NCBI GenBank assembly: GCA_000398025.1
Contig: ASKX01000008.1
Location: 1-19,927 of the forward strand
Source: Candidatus Paceibacter normanii SCGC AAA255-P19
Lineage (GTDB): Bacteria > Patescibacteriota > Minisyncoccia > Minisyncoccales > Paceibacteraceae
DNA: 19,927 nucleotides
Direction: 5' to 3'
The translations under genes and the position numbers were made by a program. The notes below the pieces were generated by a model. It did no database searches, was not told the DNA's origin, and saw only the letters and a program-made list of their open reading frames with translations. The stretch's first letter is position 1. Each line of letters begins with the position of its first letter. This document shows positions 11,987 through 19,500 of this stretch, one piece after another.

Positions 11987-13621
11987 ATGGTCAGAAAGAA
12001 AATAACTCCAATAAAAGAGGAGCTTCAAAGAACCAAAGAAGATTTGGCAGATTTAGAGATGTATATTGAAGACTTCTCTTCTTTTTTACCCTTAGCGGTT
12101 TGCACCTTAAACCCCCTAGAAATTATTATTGACATTAATCAGGCCTTTCAAGATTTAACTAGTTACAGCCTTACAGAAATAATTGGAGAGTCTCTAGAGA
12201 GGATCTTTTTAGAAAAAAAAGAGGCAAAAAGCCTTTTAAATAAAACTCGGGAAAAAAGAATGGTAAGGACTGAAGAGCTAACCTTAATTTCTAAAGAGGA
12301 AAAGAAAATTCCGGTAAGAGTCTTCGTTTCAGTCAGAATAGATGAAAAAGGGAATTTTATTGGATATTTTCTAACTTTAGCTGATATTACTGAAGTTAAG
12401 AAATTTCAAGAAAAGACAGAAGAAAAAGTAAAAAGACGAACAAAAGAGCTAGAAGGATCAAGGATGGCCTTAATGAATATGCTAGAGGATGTAGAGGAGT
12501 CGAGGAAGGCTTTGACTAATGTTTTGGAGGATGTTGACGAGGCTCGAAAAAGAGCTGAAGAAGAAAGGGATAAAACCAAAGCCATTATTACCAACTTTGC
12601 TGATGGATTGGTGGTTTTAGAAAAGGGAAATAGAATATCGCTGATCAACGCCGAAGGGGAAAGATTATTAAACGTTAAAACAAAAGAAATAGAAAACAAA
12701 ACCCTGAGCGATCTTTCTAATCCTCCAGCGATAAAAAAAATAGCTGAGTTAATTAGAAAAACCAAAGACGAAGGCCTTTTTAGAAAAGAGCTTTCCTTCA
12801 AAAAACCGGCTGAGCGAGTTTTAGAAATAACCAGTATTTCTTTAGCTTCGAGAGAAGAAGCGGTAATTATCTTGCACGATATCACTCGGGAAAAATTAAT
12901 TGAAAAAATGAAAACAGAATTTGTTTCTCTAGCCGCTCACCAACTGAGGACCCCCCTTTCAGCAATCAAGTGGACTTTAAAAATGTTATTAGAGGGAGAT
13001 CTTGGCAAGATTACCGACGAGCAGCAAGACTTTATTCAGAAAACTTACAATTCAAACGAAAGAATGATTTCTTTAATCAACGACCTTTTAGATGTTACCC
13101 GGATTGAAGAAGGCAGATATCTTTATAAGCCAGCTTTAACTCAACTAGAAAATATAGTTCAGTTTGTCGTCAATTCTCTGAAAGAGGAAATAAAAAGAAA
13201 AAGAATAAAGTTTGAATTTAAAAAACCTAAAGAAAAGTTGCCCAAAGTTAAGGTGGATGTCGAGAAAATTAGATTGGTTATTAATAACCTTTTAGATAAC
13301 GCTATTAGATATACTCCCACGGGAGGGAAAGTGACAATTTCCCTAAAACATGGTAAAGAGAAAGTAGAGTTTTCAATAAAAGATACTGGCGTAGGAGTTC
13401 CCGAAGACCAAAAAAATCGTGTTTTTGCCAAGTTCTTTCGGGGAGCTAATGTGATGAGAATGGCCACCGAAGGAACGGGCTTAGGGCTTTTTATTGCCAA
13501 AAACATCATTGAGGCCCATGGCGGAAAAATCTGGTTTGAATCAACAGAAGAAAAAGGAACTACTTTCTATTTCACCCTTCCTGTGAAAAAGGAGTTCGCA
13601 GAATTCTTAAAAGAATTTTAA
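11987..13621 (+). CDS. Soluble PAS-PAS histidine kinase
   Basis: It has 544 aa from ATG 11987 (an in-frame GTG at 11975 overlaps the upstream gene; AAGGTGG at 11972-11978 is a usable Shine-Dalgarno for the ATG). Domains: PAS1 about 27-140 (FLPLAVCTLNPLEIIIDINQ, GYFLTLADITE); coiled coil 140-200 with RRTKEL and a 14-residue duplication (ALMNMLEDVEESRK and ALTNVLEDVDEARK); PAS2 about 197-300; DHp with FVSLAAHQLRTPLSAIKW (His near 318); HATPase with NNLLDNAIRYTP, DTGVGVP, FAKFFRG and GTGLGLFIAK. All catalytic boxes are intact. It has no membrane segment, so it must receive signals through cytoplasmic contacts. It is the only kinase core in the cluster and presumably phosphorylates the two response regulators downstream. 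Confidence 0.95.
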   Translation: MVRKKITPIKEELQRTKEDLADLEMYIEDFSSFLPLAVCTLNPLEIIIDINQAFQDLTSYSLTEIIGESLERIFLEKKEAKSLLNKTREKRMVRTEELTLISKEEKKIPVRVFVSVRIDEKGNFIGYFLTLADITEVKKFQEKTEEKVKRRTKELEGSRMALMNMLEDVEESRKALTNVLEDVDEARKRAEEERDKTKAIITNFADGLVVLEKGNRISLINAEGERLLNVKTKEIENKTLSDLSNPPAIKKIAELIRKTKDEGLFRKELSFKKPAERVLEITSISLASREEAVIILHDITREKLIEKMKTEFVSLAAHQLRTPLSAIKWTLKMLLEGDLGKITDEQQDFIQKTYNSNERMISLINDLLDVTRIEEGRYLYKPALTQLENIVQFVVNSLKEEIKRKRIKFEFKKPKEKLPKVKVDVEKIRLVINNLLDNAIRYTPTGGKVTISLKHGKEKVEFSIKDTGVGVPEDQKNRVFAKFFRGANVMRMATEGTGLGLFIAKNIIEAHGGKIWFESTEEKGTTFYFTLPVKKEFAEFLKEF

Positions 13622-13638
13622 GGATTCTTCTTTCACGA

Positions 13639-13731
13639 AGCCCCTGTGGGGCTGAGTAAAGATGAGCTGAAAGCTCATCGCCTCTACAAGGCTCGGCAAT
13701 CAAAGATTTTAGAAAATCTTTTCAACCGAGC
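13639..13731 (+). repeat. Three tandem perfect hairpins between kinase and first response regulator
   Basis: Hairpin 1: AGCCCC/GGGGCT (13639-13653). Hairpin 2: GATGAGCT/AGCTCATC (13661-13679). Hairpin 3: AAAGATTTT/AAAATCTTT (13702-13721) enclosed by GCTCGG/CCGAGC (13691-13731). The 171-nt spacer has no convincing gene, although one frame stays open across it into the response regulator. It could be a compound dispersed palindrome or an mRNA element setting different levels of kinase and regulator. Confidence 0.6.
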
Positions 13732-13792
13732 ATCTGTGGACGTTCGGTGTTTGCAGAATTTCTCAGAGAGTTTTAAAATAAAAAAAAGAGCT

Positions 13793-14170
13793 ATGGCCCA
13801 AAAAATGAGAAAAATTTTGCTGATAGAAGATGAAGAAATTATGATCAACCTTCTTCAGAAGAAACTAGTCCGAGAAGGCTATGAAGTTTCGGTAGCCCGA
13901 GACGGAGAGGAGGGTCTAAAAACGATGGAGGAAGTAAGGCCCGATCTTGTTTTGCTTGATATTATTATGCCTAGATTGGGCGGGTTTGAAGTAATGGAAG
14001 AAATGCAAAAAAACAAGGAATTGAGAAAAACTCCGGTTATTGTTATTTCTAATTCTGGTCAACCGGTAGAACTTGACCGAGCCCAAAAATTAGGAGCCAA
14101 AGATTGGTTAGTCAAAACTGAGTTTGATCCTCAAGAAGTAATAGATAAAGTTAAAAAACAAATAGGCTGA
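13793..14170 (+). CDS. Single-domain response regulator (REC) 1
   Basis: It has 125 aa from ATG 13793, preceded by AGAG. The frame is open upstream to 13646, but those codons read through palindromic hairpins, so I reject the longer form. REC landmarks: acidic pair in ILLIEDEE, phosphoacceptor Asp in LVLLDIIMP, Ser in VIVISNSG and Lys in WLVKTEF. No DNA-binding or enzyme output follows, so it acts by protein contact or as a phosphate relay or sink. It is downstream of the histidine kinase, its likely phosphodonor. Confidence 0.92.
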   Translation: MAQKMRKILLIEDEEIMINLLQKKLVREGYEVSVARDGEEGLKTMEEVRPDLVLLDIIMPRLGGFEVMEEMQKNKELRKTPVIVISNSGQPVELDRAQKLGAKDWLVKTEFDPQEVIDKVKKQIG

Positions 14171-14196
14171 ATTTTTAATAAATCAAAATTCAATTT

Positions 14197-14562
14197 ATGA
14201 ATAAAATTTTGATAATAGAAGATGATAAATTTCTCAGGGAGTTAATTGCCCAGAAGCTGACCAAAGAGAATTTTGAGGCTTCTGAGGCGGTGGATGGAGA
14301 AGACGGAATCAAAAAAATAAAAAGCGAAGAGCCCGATTTGATTTTGCTTGATTTAATCTTACCTGGCATCGATGGATTCGAAGTGTTGTCGCGGATGAGA
14401 GGAGACCCTGCCTTAGCCGTTATTCCGGTGATTATTCTTTCTAATCTTGGTCAAAAAGAAGACGTAGAAAAAGGGCTAAAGCTGGGAGCAGTCGATTATT
14501 TAATTAAAGCCCATTTTACTCCCGGAGAAATTATTGATAAAATTAAAGCTGCCCTAAAATAA
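14197..14562 (+). CDS. Single-domain response regulator (REC) 2
   Basis: It has 121 aa. Landmarks: acidic pair in ILIIEDDKF, phosphoacceptor Asp52 in LILLDLILP, Ser in IILSNLG and Lys in YLIKAHF. It has the same layout as the preceding regulator, including SN-x-G at the switch position and (V/I)-K-(T/A)-x-F near the end, so the two are probably an old tandem duplication. It has no output domain. It starts 26 nt after REC1 and is followed after 3 nt by the seven-helix protein. Confidence 0.92.
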   Translation: MNKILIIEDDKFLRELIAQKLTKENFEASEAVDGEDGIKKIKSEEPDLILLDLILPGIDGFEVLSRMRGDPALAVIPVIILSNLGQKEDVEKGLKLGAVDYLIKAHFTPGEIIDKIKAALK

Positions 14563-14565
14563 TAT

Positions 14566-15336
14566 ATGCCTTTACCAATACTTGCTCTCCTTGTTGCCAT
14601 AGGCTGTTGTTTAAACTTTATAATTGCTGGATTTTTTGGTGTAAGATTTTTGAAGTCTTACCAAAAAAATAAATCACCAAGAATAAAGCATCTAAGCCTA
14701 TTTTTTATCTTTATAGCTGTTTTCCTTTTTTTCTCCACCCTCCCTCATGTTTTTGGAGTAGGTGATGCGGTAGGATTATTTTCAATTTCAATTTTTAAAC
14801 CTTTTCTTCCTTCGATTGGAATTTGGTCTTCTATTATCGGCTATGTTTTTCTCTTTTTGTCTTTAGCTTTTTTTATTACAATTCCAATTTCTTTATCTAA
14901 ATTTTCAGATTATAAAAAATCATTTTTCTCTTTAGTAATTATCTTAGGAATAATCTTTACGATTATTAACCTCTTTGGTGAAAAAAAACTAATAACTGAT
15001 CCATTTACCCAGGCTAATGTTGTAGCCTTAAGCCCTTCGATGCTCTGGCTTTTAATGGTCGCTTTGGCAGTATCCTTAGTTCCGTTTTTGATAATTTCTA
15101 TTGCCGAAATAATTAAAAATGTTTCTCCAGCAATAAAAACTCGGGCAGCTTTATTTACCTTAGGATTGTTAATGATAGTGGCTAGAATCATTTCCCATGA
15201 TTTTCTTCACGGCATTATTCTTCACGTGACCTGGGACCTTCTTTGTTCTATTGGATTAATTTTAATAGGAGTAGGAATTTATTTTGTGAAGCTCAAAAAA
15301 GAAGAGTTCCCGCTTAAAAAGCAACCCAATGAATAA
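14566..15336 (+). CDS. Seven-helix membrane protein, probable orphan 7TM sensor
   Basis: It has 256 aa and about seven membrane helices, roughly at residues 3-27, 42-64, 84-111, 119-138, 159-183, 192-213 and 219-243. It ends in a short Lys-rich tail with no coiled coil or catalytic domain. The pattern resembles the N-terminal 7TM input modules of some histidine kinases and diguanylate cyclases, here without the output part. It begins 3 nt after the second response regulator, so it is very probably in the same transcript. It may sense a membrane or small-molecule signal, or be an unrelated membrane protein; I see no specific family motif. Two His-containing turns (ISHDFLHGIILHVTWD) between helices 6 and 7 could bind a ligand or metal. 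Confidence 0.75.
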   Translation: MPLPILALLVAIGCCLNFIIAGFFGVRFLKSYQKNKSPRIKHLSLFFIFIAVFLFFSTLPHVFGVGDAVGLFSISIFKPFLPSIGIWSSIIGYVFLFLSLAFFITIPISLSKFSDYKKSFFSLVIILGIIFTIINLFGEKKLITDPFTQANVVALSPSMLWLLMVALAVSLVPFLIISIAEIIKNVSPAIKTRAALFTLGLLMIVARIISHDFLHGIILHVTWDLLCSIGLILIGVGIYFVKLKKEEFPLKKQPNE

Positions 15337-15359
15337 TTACAAATGCAAAAGGAATAAGT

Positions 15360-16256
15360 ATGCCTGAGCTTCCGGAAGTGGAAACCACAGCTAGAGAATT
15401 AAAAAAAAAGGTCCTGGGAAGGACCTTTCTTGATGTTTGGACAGATTTTCCAAAAATGATCCGTCTTCGCCAAGGCTACGGCGGACAAGTAAAAAAAACT
15501 TTCGAGCAGTTTAAAAAAGAAATAAAAGGAAGGAAAATTAAGGATATTAAAAGAAGAGGGAAAAACATCCTTTTTGAGCTCTCTGGGAGCAAAACCTTAT
15601 TAGTCCATCAAAAGCTTACCGGTCACTTTCTTTACGGAAAATGGGAAAAGCAAGGCGATAAGTGGAAGCCGTCCTCCGGCCCTCTCTCAGAAAAAATTAA
15701 CACCTATATCCATTTATTATTTACCCTGGATAATGGCCAAATGTTGGCCCTCTCTGACTTAAGGAAATTTGCCAAAGTGGAATTATGGGGCACTAATCAA
15801 TTAAAGGGATCTGAAGCATTAAAAAGCTTAGGACCGGAGCCCTTAGATAAATCTTTTACTTTCAAAAAGTTTAAAGAAATTCTAAAAAATAAAAAAGGAA
15901 AAATTAAACAAGTTTTAATGAACCAAGCCGTGGTTGCCGGTATTGGCAATATTTATTCTGATGAGATTCTTTTTAAGGCTAAAGTTCATCCTTTCAAAAA
16001 CGTCCCAAAGTTGTCAGAGGCAGAGCTTAAGAAGATTTATCAGGCAATAAAGAAAATTCTCCCTTTAGCTGTTGAACTCCAAGGAGAGTCTATCTCTGAT
16101 TATCGGGTGCTTTCGGGAGAGAGAGGGCTTTTCGATAAAGCTCGAAAGGTTTATCGGAGAGAGGGCGAAAAATGTAACCGTTGCGGAACAAAAATAAAAA
16201 GAGCAAAAATCGGTGGCAGGAGCGCTCATTTTTGCCCTCAATGCCAAAAGGAATGA
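15360..16256 (+). CDS. mutM: Formamidopyrimidine-DNA glycosylase (Fpg/MutM)
   Basis: This base-excision repair enzyme removes 8-oxoguanine and formamidopyrimidines and nicks the abasic site. It has 298 aa, slightly longer than usual. The N-terminus MPELPEVET gives catalytic Pro2 and Glu3. The beta-clamp Lys is in LLVHQKLTGH, the H2TH motif is AGIGNIYSDEILF, and the C-terminal zinc finger is CNRCGTKIKR...FCPQC. Residues about 35-43 (RLRQGYGGQ) are an in-frame insertion encoded by an imperfect palindrome, in a region where relatives are shorter. AAAGGA lies about 8 nt before ATG. It overlaps holA by 4 nt (ATGA). Confidence 0.95.
   Translation: MPELPEVETTARELKKKVLGRTFLDVWTDFPKMIRLRQGYGGQVKKTFEQFKKEIKGRKIKDIKRRGKNILFELSGSKTLLVHQKLTGHFLYGKWEKQGDKWKPSSGPLSEKINTYIHLLFTLDNGQMLALSDLRKFAKVELWGTNQLKGSEALKSLGPEPLDKSFTFKKFKEILKNKKGKIKQVLMNQAVVAGIGNIYSDEILFKAKVHPFKNVPKLSEAELKKIYQAIKKILPLAVELQGESISDYRVLSGERGLFDKARKVYRREGEKCNRCGTKIKRAKIGGRSAHFCPQCQKE
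15462..15489. repeat. Palindrome-type insertion inside mutM
   Basis: The stretch contains CTTCGCC...GGCGGACAAG, an imperfect inverted repeat encoding RLRQGYGGQ. It keeps the frame, adds eight to nine residues and differs in base composition from the AT-rich flanks. Confidence 0.6.
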
Positions 16257-17191
16257 TTATTTTTCTTTACGGTCCGGACACTTATCGGTCGCGGCGGAAA
16301 TTAAACGAGATAATAGAACAATACAAAAAAATTCACAAAAGTGGATTAAATTTAAGATGCTTTGACGGTGAAAGTTTAGATTTCCAAGATTTTAAAGATG
16401 AAATCCAGTCCGTTTCAATGTTTGCTGAAAAGAAATTAATAATTTTGAGAAACACAATTAAAAACGAAAAAGGGTTTAAAGATAGTTTTCTGGCCGAAAT
16501 TAAAAGATTTGTTAATTCAGACGATGCGATTCTATTTTACGAAGAAAAAGAAATGCCTAAGGGGGATTCTTTAGCTAAAATTCTCAAAAAAGCTGGAAAA
16601 TCTCAAGAATTTAAATTATTAGAAGGTCAGCAGTTAAAGAATTGGGTGAGAAAAGAGTTTGCTGGCTACCGGGCAGAAATTAATTCGGGAGCCGTAGAAA
16701 AACTTATTGATTCAGTTGGCAACGACCTATGGCAACTTTCAAACGAAATAAAAAAACTAGTTGACTACAAAAATAAGAAAAAAATTGAAACTAACGACAT
16801 CGAACTTTTAGTTAAGCCTAAAATTGAGACAGATATTTTTAAAACCATTGACTCCCTCGCCTCAAAAAACAAAAAACAAGCCCTAGAGTTAATTCACAGG
16901 CATCTCCAAAAAGGAGAGCATCCTCTCTATCTCCTTTCAATGATTAATTTTCAGTTTCGAAATCTATTAACCATTAAGAATCTCAGTGAAAAATATCAAT
17001 CTCCCTACGCCCTCTCGAAAATCACCCATCTCCATCCCTATCTTGTGAAAAAGAATTACACTCAGGCTCAAAAATTTTCCCTAGGAGAATTAAAAAAAAT
17101 CTACCAAAAAATATTTGAGGTAGATCTATCTGTAAAGACTGGGAGATTAGGGCCCGAGGCTGCTCTCGATTTGCTTATTGCTGAGATTTAG
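16253..17191 (+). CDS. holA: DNA polymerase III delta subunit (HolA)
   Basis: This clamp-loader subunit opens the sliding clamp. It has 312 aa from ATG 16253, which overlaps the mutM stop (ATGA); a longer frame from 16181 would only re-read the mutM zinc finger. Features: MIIFLYGPDTYRSRRKLNEI at the N-terminus (degenerate AAA+ P-loop start), SVSMFAEKKLIILRN, a helical middle (GAVEKLIDSVGNDLWQLSNEIKKL) and the C-terminal collar domain ending GRLGPEAALDLLIAE. These are typical of the family. Its last 17 nt overlap the rpsT 3' end on the other strand. Confidence 0.93.
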   Translation: MIIFLYGPDTYRSRRKLNEIIEQYKKIHKSGLNLRCFDGESLDFQDFKDEIQSVSMFAEKKLIILRNTIKNEKGFKDSFLAEIKRFVNSDDAILFYEEKEMPKGDSLAKILKKAGKSQEFKLLEGQQLKNWVRKEFAGYRAEINSGAVEKLIDSVGNDLWQLSNEIKKLVDYKNKKKIETNDIELLVKPKIETDIFKTIDSLASKNKKQALELIHRHLQKGEHPLYLLSMINFQFRNLLTIKNLSEKYQSPYALSKITHLHPYLVKKNYTQAQKFSLGELKKIYQKIFEVDLSVKTGRLGPEAALDLLIAEI

Positions 17192-17441
17192 AAACCAGTT
17201 TGGTAATTCTTGATTTTTTTCTAGTTGCCGTATTCTTTTTAATCAATCCAGTTTTAGCAGCTTTATCCAGTAGTTTATAAACTTGGGGCAAAAGCTTTTT
17301 TGTCTCGGCAATTTTCTTTTCCGATATCAAATTGCTGACCTCTTTTAAGAGGTTTTTTAATTTTCTCTTTTTGGGAAGATTTCGGGCTCTCCGCCTTTGG
17401 CTCTGACGGAGGGCTTTTTTAGCTGATCTAGTGACTGGCAT
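17175..17441 (-). CDS. rpsT: 30S ribosomal protein S20
   Basis: It has 88 aa from ATG 17441, preceded by AGAGGAA at good spacing; an upstream in-frame GTG at 17459 is less likely because S20 normally begins M-x-x-T-x-S-A-K-K. The sequence is very basic: VTRSAKKALRQSQRRRARN, then an amphipathic three-helix pattern, and IKKNTATRKKSRITKLV at the end, matching the 16S-rRNA-binding S20 fold. It is tail-to-tail with holA, overlapping by 17 nt, and downstream of uvrB on the same strand, with a REP-like palindrome between. Confidence 0.96.
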   Translation of the reverse strand: MPVTRSAKKALRQSQRRRARNLPKKRKLKNLLKEVSNLISEKKIAETKKLLPQVYKLLDKAAKTGLIKKNTATRKKSRITKLVSKSQQ

Positions 17442-17479
17442 ATATTCCTCTTTTACCACTTTTAATATCTTTTATCAAC

Positions 17480-17519
17480 CCTTCGATAGGCTCAGGGTTG
17501 ATCCTGAGTTAATCGAAGG
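17480..17519. repeat. REP-like palindrome containing the uvrB stop codon
   Basis: CCTTCGA/TCGAAGG outer and CTCAGG/CCTGAG inner arms, separated by 4-nt internal loops and a 6-nt apical loop. It carries the last codons (LRLTQDQP) and TGA (17492-17494) of uvrB. It belongs to the same type as 5033-5069. Confidence 0.75.
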
Positions 17520-19444
17520 ATCAAGTCGCGGATTTCAGCTGCCCTCTCAAAATCTAAGTTTTTGGCAGCCTCCTTCATTTCTTTTTCTAAGAGTTTAACA
17601 TCTTGAATTGTCCCAAACTCAGAAGCAACCTGCTTTTCTTTAAAAATAAATGGCCAAGTTCTGATTTCCTTAATAACTGGTTGAGGAATTATTTTATATT
17701 TTCTATTAAAAGCTTCTTGGATTTTTCTCCTTCTAGAAACTTCTTGGATAGCAGCCCTCATAGATTGAGTCATTTTATCTGCGTAGAGAATAACATGACC
17801 TTCCAGATTTCGAGCAGCTCTCCCCATGGTCTGAATTAAAGTAGTTTCATTTCTCAAAAAGCCTTCTTTGTCGGCATCTAAAATTATCACTAAAACCACC
17901 TCCGGAAGATCCAAGCCTTCTCTTAAAAGATTAATTCCTACTAAAACATCATATTTTCCCTCTCTCAAATCTTTAAGAATCTGAGGTCTTTCTAAAGTTT
18001 TAATTTCCGAGTGCAAATAATGAGTTTTTATCCCTTCTTCAGCCAAATAATCAGAGAGGGATTCAGCCAACCTCTTAGTTAAAGTAAGAACTAAAATTCT
18101 TTGTTTCTTTTTAGTTCTTTTTTTAATTTCTTCAATTAAATCTTTGACTTGATTTTTGGTTGGTCTTGTTTCAACCGAAGGTTCTAAAAGCCCGGTGGGT
18201 CGGACTAATTGTTCGACAATATACCTGCCTGCCGGCAGGCAGGCTTTTTGCTTTTCATATTCCCCTGGGGTAGCTGAGACATAGATTACCTGATTTATCC
18301 TTTTTTCAAACTCTTGGGAGGTCAGAGGTCGATTATCAACAGCTGAAGGTAATCTAAATCCATATTCGATTAGAGTTTTTTTTCTGGCTCTGTCTTGAGT
18401 CGCCATGGCTCTTAATTGCGACAAGGTTATGTGAGATTCGTCAATAAAAATGAGAAAATCTTTAGGGAAATAATTAATTAGGGCAAAGGGGGCTTGGCCT
18501 GGTTTTCTGAATTCCAAATGGCGGGAGTAATTTTCAACTCCGTGGCAATAGCTACTTTCCTTTAACATCTCTAAGTCGTAATTAGTTCTTTGTTCTAATC
18601 TCTGAACTTCTAGTAACTTATTTTTTCCCCTTAGTTTTTTTAATTGCTCCTGTAATTCTAGCTTAATATTTTCAATAGCTATGCCTAATTTATCTTGGGG
18701 AGTAGTCCAAAAGTGAGCAGGAAATAATTGGAATTTAGAATGTAGAATATTGAAAGTAGAGTTAAGACTTGGTCGGGATGCTGAAAGTTTGTTAATTTCA
18801 TCGCCAAAGAACTCTACTCTTAAAATTTCTTGGCCAGTGACTAAATAAATATCGATAATATTTCCGCGGACCCTAAAAATGCCGGGTTTGAAATCAAAGT
18901 CATTTCTCTGATATTGGAGATTGGTTAAATAAGAAATAAAATCTTTCCTTTTTATTTTCTGGCCAGGTTTAACTTCTAAAGCAACTTTTTGATAATCTTC
19001 TGGCGAGCCAATGTTGTAAATACAAGAAACTGAAGCCACCACAATTACATCATTCCTAGACAAAACATCTTGAGTAGTCGCATGCCTCAATCTGTCAATT
19101 TCTTCGTTAATTTTGGCATCTTTTTCAATATAAGTATCAGTTTGAGGGATATAAGCTTCGGGCTGATAGTAATCATAATAGGAAACGAAATAGTGGACTG
19201 CGTTATCGGGGAAAAACTCTTTAAATTCCTGATAAGTTTGAGCGGCTAAAGTTTTATTATGGGAAATAACTAAAACTGGCCTTTGGGCTTTCTCAATCAC
19301 TTTAGCTATAGTGAAGGTTTTTCCCGAGCCAGTTACCCCCAAAAGCACCTGATGTTTTACTCCAGATTTTAAGTTTTTAGTTAATTTTTCAATTGCCTGG
19401 GGTTGATCTCCAGTTGGTTTATACGAGGATTTTAATTGGAACAT
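17492..19444 (-). CDS. uvrB: Excinuclease ABC subunit B (UvrB)
   Basis: This nucleotide excision repair helicase verifies damage and loads UvrC. It has 650 aa. Seen: GDQPQAI, Walker A GVTGSGKT, the beta-hairpin with YYDYYQPEAYIP, DESH box, VSATPGEYE, RPTGLLEP, GINLLREGLDLPEV, QTMGRAARN, and a C-terminal UVR motif (AAKNLDFERAAEIRDLI). Three oddities: ACLPAGR near residues 400-406 encoded by a 20-bp perfect palindrome; an extra low-complexity stretch near 221-239 (SASRPSLNSTFNILHSKFQ); and the final eight residues encoded by a REP-like palindrome. All keep the frame and the core motifs are intact, so it is probably active. The likely promoter gives a leaderless message. Confidence 0.96.
   Translation of the reverse strand: MFQLKSSYKPTGDQPQAIEKLTKNLKSGVKHQVLLGVTGSGKTFTIAKVIEKAQRPVLVISHNKTLAAQTYQEFKEFFPDNAVHYFVSYYDYYQPEAYIPQTDTYIEKDAKINEEIDRLRHATTQDVLSRNDVIVVASVSCIYNIGSPEDYQKVALEVKPGQKIKRKDFISYLTNLQYQRNDFDFKPGIFRVRGNIIDIYLVTGQEILRVEFFGDEINKLSASRPSLNSTFNILHSKFQLFPAHFWTTPQDKLGIAIENIKLELQEQLKKLRGKNKLLEVQRLEQRTNYDLEMLKESSYCHGVENYSRHLEFRKPGQAPFALINYFPKDFLIFIDESHITLSQLRAMATQDRARKKTLIEYGFRLPSAVDNRPLTSQEFEKRINQVIYVSATPGEYEKQKACLPAGRYIVEQLVRPTGLLEPSVETRPTKNQVKDLIEEIKKRTKKKQRILVLTLTKRLAESLSDYLAEEGIKTHYLHSEIKTLERPQILKDLREGKYDVLVGINLLREGLDLPEVVLVIILDADKEGFLRNETTLIQTMGRAARNLEGHVILYADKMTQSMRAAIQEVSRRRKIQEAFNRKYKIIPQPVIKEIRTWPFIFKEKQVASEFGTIQDVKLLEKEMKEAAKNLDFERAAEIRDLILRLTQDQP
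18224..18243. repeat. 20-bp perfect palindrome inserted in uvrB
   Basis: CCTGCCTGCCGGCAGGCAGG is self-complementary along its full length and GC-rich in an AT-rich gene. It encodes CLPAGR between the conserved ATPGEYE and VEQLVRPTG motifs, where UvrB relatives lack this stretch. Confidence 0.85.
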
Positions 19445-19451
19445 ACATTTA

Positions 19452-19480
19452 AATTTAACTTATATTTTTCCTTTATTCAA
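19452..19480 (-). promoter_or_regulatory. Probable uvrB promoter, leaderless
   Basis: On the minus strand TTGAAT (19475-19480), 17-nt spacer, TAAATT (19452-19457). The -10 is 7 nt from the uvrB ATG, so transcription would begin at or next to the start codon. Confidence 0.45.
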
Positions 19481-19488
19481 GATTGGGT

Positions 19489-19494
19489 TAAAAT
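19489..19494 (+). promoter_or_regulatory. -10-like box before the Mur ligase gene
   Basis: TAAAAT ends 6 nt before the ATG at 19501; no good -35 is visible at 16-18 nt. It would also give a leaderless transcript. Weak on its own. Confidence 0.3.
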
Positions 19495-19500
19495 ATAGAC

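Noticed and set aside
12406..12885. 159-aa minus-strand ORF
   Set aside because: Antisense to the histidine kinase coiled coil and PAS2; Ser/Leu-rich shadow of an AAA/GAA-rich coding strand.
13646..13792. N-terminal extension of the first response regulator
   Set aside because: It reads through three hairpins, starts at a non-ATG codon and has no counterpart in receiver domains; ATG 13793 fits the REC N-terminus.
16181..16252. N-terminal extension of HolA
   Set aside because: It re-reads the mutM zinc-finger DNA in another frame; ATG 16253 gives the usual HolA beginning and an ATGA overlap.
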